Below are positions 58,164-64,000 of a DNA stretch of 64,000 bases, one piece after another. The notes under the pieces are model-generated. The model was given only the letters and a program-made list of their open reading frames with translations. It had not been told where the DNA came from and did no database searches. Position 1 is the stretch's first letter. Every line of letters begins with the position of its first letter. Made by a program: the position numbers and the translations under genes. The stretch comes from Pseudopyrenochaeta lycopersici. Taxonomy: Eukaryota; Ascomycota; Dothideomycetes; Pleosporales; Pseudopyrenochaetaceae. Where the stretch lies: contig NHZP01000048.1 in NCBI GenBank assembly GCA_003313425.1, forward strand, positions 301,323-365,322, given 5' to 3'.

Positions 58164-61100
58164 GTTTGTTATTTCTTTTTCTTTCTCTCCTCCCTTTCCT
58201 AATATTCTCTAATCTTTTCTTAGCAGTTTCTTAGGTTTTCTAGTAGTTCCTACATACTCTTTACGCTTAGGTATCCTTTCTATTTAACTAGGTAGCTGAA
58301 GCTTAGTTCTAGGTCGTTAACTCTTCTATTTTATTAGTATCCCTAGATTTTCTCAACTTTAAACTCGTTTTCTTCTTTAGGTTTATACTAGAATGTTTTC
58401 TGTAATAGTGTAGTAGGGTCAGCTAGTTCTAACTTAGAGATATAGAAGCGGGGGTAGATCTTTGCATCTAGTAGTAGCTCGAGTGTATAGTTTACAGGTC
58501 TGTTTTATTCTTTAACTAAAAATAGTCCGACCTTAACGTAATTAAGTCCTTTACTTAGTTGTTTATTGCGTAGATTTTTCGTGAGTAAGTATGCTTTATC
58601 CCCCTTCTTTAGCTAAGGTGCTATTTTTCTTTTCTTATTCTAGTAGGAAATACTATCGCGTTATGCTTTCTTAAGGTTTTCTTAGAGTTATTTATATACT
58701 TTTTTTATTTCTTCAGCTATTTTTATAGCTGCTTTAGTTTTTCTACTAGGATATAACTTTATAAAGAGATTAGGGTGTCTCCTGTAGTTAGTAAAGAACA
58801 GTATCTTTCTAGTTAATTCTAACAATTTGTTATTATAGGCTAGTTATGCTATTAGTAATAATAAGACCTAATTATTTTGCTGTTAATTACTATAAATTCT
58901 TAGGTAGGTCTTTATTATTCTGTTCGTTCTTTCTGTCTGTCTGTCTGTTTGTGGGTGATAGGCTGTTAACAACTTTCTCTTTATTCCTATCGCAGCTATC
59001 AGGGTAGACTAGAAGTTAGATATAAAAAGCTTGTCTCTGTTACTTATAATAGACTTAGGTATACCGTGATATCGTATTAGTCTGTCTAGGATAATAAACG
59101 CTAGTTGTTCTGTGTTATAGTTGTTTCTAAACAGTATTATCTCTGCTACTTTTGTAAATCTGCAGACTATATTAAAGATAGCGTTATACTTAATTCCTGT
59201 TGCGGGATCCTTAGATAGTAGTAACCCTGTTATAAAGTCTATAGAAATATCTACCTAAGGTTCGTCAGGTAGCTCTATAGCTTACATTTCTCCGTAAAGT
59301 GCGTAGGTACTGTGTTTGTTCTTATAACAGTCCGCGCATTTTTTAATAAACTGTTTGACCTTAGCCTTTATATTCTTAAAGCTGTAGTGTCGCTGTATAA
59401 GTTCTATTATTCTTTTAATTCTGGGGTGACTGTGTACTAGGTTATTATAGTATTATTAGATAATTGCTTCTTATAATTCTTTAGGTACTTTAGACGTAAT
59501 TATTATAGTGTTGTTTAATAACTTATTAGGTCCTAAGCTTCTATCCTAGTTTACTTGAAGGATAGCATTGCTGACTATTACTTTTATTCCTGCGATGTCT
59601 GATCTGCGGCTAAGAGCGTCAGCTCTGCTGTTGTCCTTCCCTAGCGTATATATAATCTTAAACTTATATTGTCCTAACATTTTAGCTTATCTAACCTGTC
59701 TTTAGTTCAAGGTCTTAGTAGTAGTAAAGTTAACTAAGTTCTTGTAATCTATAAATATCGTAAGATCTGAGCAGCTCTCTGCGTAGATCCGCTAGTGGTT
59801 AAGGGCGTTGACGACGGCTATGAGCTCCTTGTCATGCACGTCGTAGCGTTCCTTAGGGTCTGTGAATTTTCTTAAGTAGTACGCGATTGGGTGCTATTTC
59901 CTATTACGTTCTTGTTTTGCCGTTGCACCTAGTGCAAGGTCTAAGGCATCTGTTTTAAACCGTAAGGGTTCTCCTGTTCGAAATGTAATTAACACTAGTA
60001 GTATAATGCAGGCTTCCTTAAGCATCTAGAATACTTTCTTTTATTTATTACTCTATTCCTATTTTATATCTTTCCTAGTAAGCTTAGTAAGTAGGATAGA
60101 TTTCTTAGAGAAGTCCTTAATAAACTGTTAGTTAAAGTTAATAAATCCTATAAATAACTGTATGTCTTTAACTATTTTAGGTTTAGGCTATTCTTTTACT
60201 ACTCTTATTTCTTCTTCGCTTATCTTTACTCTGTATGTACCTACTATATATCCTAGAAATTTAACTTCTTCTTTATAGAACTCGCATTTCTTAGGTTTAA
60301 GCAGCAACCTAAATCTTCCTAAGTAGGCAAGAACTATTTTAATATACTTAATGTATTCCTGTAGATTATTAGAGTACACGAGGATGTTATTAAGGTATGC
60401 GATAATAAATACATCTAGGTATTCTCTTAGCATATTATTAATAAGTGCCTAGCATGTTGCTAGTGCATTAGTAAGACTAAAAGGTATTACTGTATACTTA
60501 TAGTAGCTATAGCGTGTTCTAAACGCAGTCTTCTATTCTTTGCCTTCCTTTATGTGAATAAGGTTGTACGCTCCTCTTAAGTCTAATACTATAAAGACTT
60601 TTATAAAGGCTAGTTAATTCTATAGTTCTACTATGTTTAGTAAAGGGTATTAATTCTTTACTGTAATATTATTAAGTTTCTAGTAGTTAATACATAATCT
60701 TAACTTCTTATTTTTCTTTAGTATAAATAGTATAGGGTATCCTGCTAGTAACTATAATTCTCTAATAAATCCTTTCTTTAAGTTCGTCTTAATATATTCG
60801 CGTAGGGTTTTAAGTTCCTTTTCTAATAAACCGTAAATTAGGCTAAAAGTTAGTTGCTTTCCTTCCTATAGGATTATCTTATAATCCTAAGGTTAATATT
60901 TAGGTAATACTTTTATAGTTATCTCTTCCTAAAAGAGTAACTTATATTCTTTATACTTGTTAGGGATTACTAGAGTTACGCTTTACTCCTTAACTCTAGC
61001 TTGTTAGTCTAGTGGCCTCCTATTAGTACCTGCTAAGTCAGACCCTTATATCTTAAGGCCGTCCTTATCTAAAGTAAGAATCCTAATTATTATCTTCTTA

Positions 61101-63740
61101 TCTACCCAGGCACTCGGCCGCGGCGTAGGCTTACTCGTAGTTACGTCCGTTCTACAGCATTTAAACAAGAACTTTTTCCTTTTCTAATCTATATCTAGAC
61201 TATGTTCTCTTAACTATAGGAGTCCTAGTATTATATTATGTTATAATAGTCTAAAGACGTCTAGGTCGATCGTTTTCCTATAGTTCTAGATAATAAGTTG
61301 CACGCTCTATACTTCGTGTGTAATTACGGACTCTGATAGCATTAGTTATCCATCAGCTACTGTTAATAGATATAGTACTAATTTTAACGATAGGACAAGG
61401 CCAGCTTATTCTATCGCTCGCGCAGAAATATAGCTCTGTTATGCTCTAGAATCTACTAGTGCCTTTATCTAGTTTCTATTAAGCTTAATATTTAGCTTAA
61501 AGAGTCCTTATATGCCTATTACGTATAGAGTTTGCAGTTTTTACTTATTAGTAGGCGTGACCCTAAAAAGGCTTCTCCTAATACCTGTTTAGTATCTTAA
61601 TATCTTTATACTTAAGGTAATCTGAGTTAAGGCACGTTTGCTATTATCGCTAATTATATTCTCTATTAAAGACTAGCTGCATTGCTATAGTAGCTGCAGG
61701 GTCGTTATTTCCTAGGAAGTAGAGGATAGTCCTCTTATCCTATAGGTAGTTATCGCATTTAACTTTAAGATAATTATACTATTAATATTTGCATTAGTAA
61801 AATAAGTAAGGGAAGTATCCTTGTTCTGTCTTACTTAAATAATGGATCGCGTATAGGTCTGTGGTACAAAAAGACTAGTAGATAACACCGTGTTGCTTAT
61901 TGCGTGGATCTATCAAGTAGTCTAGTACTAGTTTCTGTAGTCCTTTACGCATGGTATGTAGGGTCTAAGCTGCCTTAGCGTGCTTATACATTTCTTAGGC
62001 TTCTTTTTCTATAAGATGCTAGAGAGGGTTAATATTCTCTTTATTATCCTCCTAATATATTTATTATTTAAGCTGCGTATAAATATCTTACTTCTTACTA
62101 TCTGTAAGCACGATTTCGCCGTAGGAATTAACTTAAAGGTACCCTTGTTATACTAGGTCTTAAGTGTTAGGCATGTAGAAAGCGTCTTCCCGTGTTAGTA
62201 GTAGTATTATTTGGCGTTATAATATATATTTAGGGGTCTTAACTACTAGAGGTTCTAGTGCCTATATTTATCTAGCCCTCTGAAGTTTCTATAGTGCGTC
62301 CCTAATGCTTACAGGTTGCTATACTTCCTTAGCCTTTTCCGCCTATTCTTATATTGCTTTCGTGTGATGTTCAGGGTAACAGTAGTGTTCTCGCAATATA
62401 TCTTACATCGCTTATTTAGCTAGGATAATTATACTTATTCCTTATTTTATAGCTGCTTCCTATTCTTCTAGGGTTAGCGTGTTAATATATTATGCTTCGT
62501 ACATATATTGCGCGTATAGTTAGCAGTTAAGTTCTGTAATATCTTTTTCTGCCTCTATAGGCGTTAATAGCCTTAAGGTTCCTAGTTAGTGTTGTTTCTA
62601 GAAGTTTTCTTTTTTCTAATCCTTAGTTAAGAGCACTATAGTATTATTAAGGTCTTCCTTAGCATCTTTATAGACTAGAGGTAGAGAGCTGTTACTCTCT
62701 TCTTCCTTGTCGCTATACTAGGTTCTTAGAATCCCTTTCTTAGTAGGTTCTAGGAGAGGTAACTATAGCGTTTCTTTATCTTAAGCCTTTTCCTCTTAGG
62801 TTGCGACGACTTCCTATATTTCGTCGTCGCTGTTTTCTTCTTTTACAGCTAACATATTAATCTAGGGGGTTACCTTATTCTTCTATCTACAGTCTTTAGC
62901 TATATAGCCTTTCTTATTACAGTTAAAGCAGGTTATTTCTTTTTTCTTCCTGCCCTTATCTAACTTTTCCTTATTAAGGTTGTCTAGATGCATTACCTTA
63001 GGGCCTCCTAATATATACTGCCCGGGCACTCCTTATAGCTGCTGCTAATATTGTAGGCAACTATTATTTAGCTTATTACGATAGTCCTTCTAGGGTTTCT
63101 TATCTTCTTTTGTTTATCCTAGTAGTTGTCTTTTAAGTCGCATACAGAGTCGTAGAGTTCTATATCTAGTTAGATAGTTTTGTTAATTAGGTTGTTTAGC
63201 GTGTTAATGCCTATGCTAGAGCGCATTAGTTTAGTCTAAACGTCTGCTTTTAGGCCTTGCTTAACATAGTTTTTAGGGTGTTGTCGTTCTAGTTAGTTTG
63301 TCTAGCATACCCCAGAAACTTATTAGCGTAGTTAGCTGCAGACTAGGTTTATTGCATGTTCTAAATTTTACGTTCCGCGATAGTAGTCTCGTTTAGCAGT
63401 CTAAACGCTTGTCGCATGCGTGTCTTGAATTCTCCTGTATCTTCGAACATCTAGATTAGCTCCTTAGGTTTGGTTCCTTTGGCCAAGTACTTAACTAGGT
63501 GAGGCTTCACCTATTTGGCAGCTTCGCCCCTTATGTAGCTTGTTATAAGTACTGCTTAGTCGTCGTCGTCTATAGTAGTCGCATTAAACTTAAAGAATAG
63601 GTTAAACTAGAGTAACTATTCTTTAAGCTTAAATTAATCTCTATAGAAGAGGTCTGGTTTAGTAACAGCGTTGCCTGGCCTGGTGGTATAGTAGGCCGCG
63701 TTTTCTATATAAGTGTTACTTATCTTAAGGGTGTTTAAAG

Positions 63741-64000
63741 TGTAAAGAATCTTAAAAGCTACTAGTGAGGATAGCTAATAAGATTGTAAGGTTGGTTCTC
63801 CGGGATAGAGTGAGGGACTAGATAGAAGAGGTTTTTAGTACTAAGACAGTAAGAGGGCGCCTCTGTAAAGAGTACTAAGGGTTAAGAATAATTAGTATTA
63901 CTATCACTAACTGTAGAGTATAATATTAAGTTAAACACAATAAGCTATAAGAGTTCATTGCAGTAATCTATATACAGGCTGTCCTATGGGATCCCACAAA
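63741..64000 (-). repeat. 5' LTR of the younger Gypsy element (partial)
   Basis: The 260 visible bases align with 57098-57357 with few changes, mostly C/T or G/A. The LTR runs past the window end, so the target duplication on that side cannot be seen. Confidence 0.88.

Larger units (their letters stand above)
57098..64000 (-). mobile_element. Younger Gypsy chromovirus, right LTR cut by window edge
   Basis: LTRs lie at 57098-57549 (3') and 63741 to beyond 64000 (5'), with about 6.2 kb between. In minus-strand order there are: gag zinc knuckle near 62890-62930 (C-x2-C-x4-Y-x4-C); protease near 61440-61460 (L-V-D-S-R); reverse transcriptase near 60190-60430 (Y-L-N-N-I-L-V-Y-S); RNase H near 59600-59880 (Y-D-V-H-D-K-E-L and G-K-D-N-S-R-A-D-A-L); integrase H-H-C-C zinc domain near 59300-59430; integrase catalytic start D-I-S-I-D-F-I-T; and a chromodomain near 58200-58400 (Y-L-V-K, K-G-Y, L-E-N-L-R-N-C). 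In-frame stops are mostly TAA and TAG at expected Gln or Trp codons. The element is inserted inside the RT/RNase H region of an older Gypsy copy. Confidence 0.92.

Noticed and set aside
1..64000. tRNA, rRNA or CRISPR features
   Set aside because: No cloverleaf with a GGTTCRA-type arm in the right setting, no rRNA core words, and repeats lack the spacer pattern; the genome is fungal.

Overview
The window looks like nuclear DNA of a filamentous ascomycete, most likely a plant-associated Dothideomycete-type fungus, although the taxon is inferred and not proven. Supporting signs are about 50-nt introns (GT, a CTAAC-like branch site, AG), a secreted CE5 esterase and GH3 glucosidase, a single-copy Tom1/HUWE1-type HECT ligase, and retroelements decayed by repeat-induced point mutation (RIP). 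I saw no tRNA, rRNA or CRISPR array.

Layout. 1-50.4 kb is mostly ordinary gene-bearing DNA. Its genes are: a membrane protein cut by the left edge (1-589, -); an acetylxylan esterase/cutinase-family enzyme (2814-3641, +); an MSOX/fructosyl-amine-oxidase-type flavoenzyme (4280-5652, -); a GH3 glycosidase (7610-9976, -); a Ser/Pro-rich GPI-type wall protein (11955-13524, -); a histidine phosphatase ending in a PCNA-binding-like PIP box (14506-15608, -); a protein with three tandem Zn2Cys6-like modules (17127-19706, +); a divergent TauD dioxygenase and Dal5-type permease pair (20110-24076); a dead short-chain dehydrogenase (24336-25109, -); the 12-kb Tom1/HUWE1-like HECT ligase (29529-41590, -); a BLOC-1 subunit 1 homologue (42441-42815, -); a relic of a flavin monooxygenase (about 43844-44150, -); an Old Yellow Enzyme (45844-46950, -); and an MDR enoyl-reductase-like gene (49395-50444, +). 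The last two genes lie between inverted copies of a 180-bp repeat.

From about 50.45 kb the DNA becomes strikingly AT-rich and repeat-derived. It holds two oppositely oriented LTR pieces with a gag fragment (51.05-52.0 kb). Next comes a 1.8-kb extremely AT-rich block that hides a spliced 221-codon gene of unknown function (52263-53035, -) downstream of a 13-copy 21-bp satellite. After that is an old Gypsy remnant (53786-57097, -). A younger Gypsy chromovirus (57098 to beyond 64000, -) is inserted into the older one. The chromovirus carries gag zinc knuckle, protease, RT, RNase H, integrase and chromodomain signatures, most of them broken by RIP-type transitions. It also carries an extra antisense coiled-coil reading frame next to its 3' LTR.

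How genes may work together. The esterase and GH3 enzyme fit plant-polysaccharide breakdown. The TauD dioxygenase and Dal5-type permease, transcribed apart from a shared 865-bp promoter, fit uptake and desulfonation of organosulfur compounds. The OYE and MDR reductases may be a small reductive detoxification or metabolite pair. The rest are housekeeping or unassigned. All intron and exon limits were placed by eye from splice signals, frame and family similarity.
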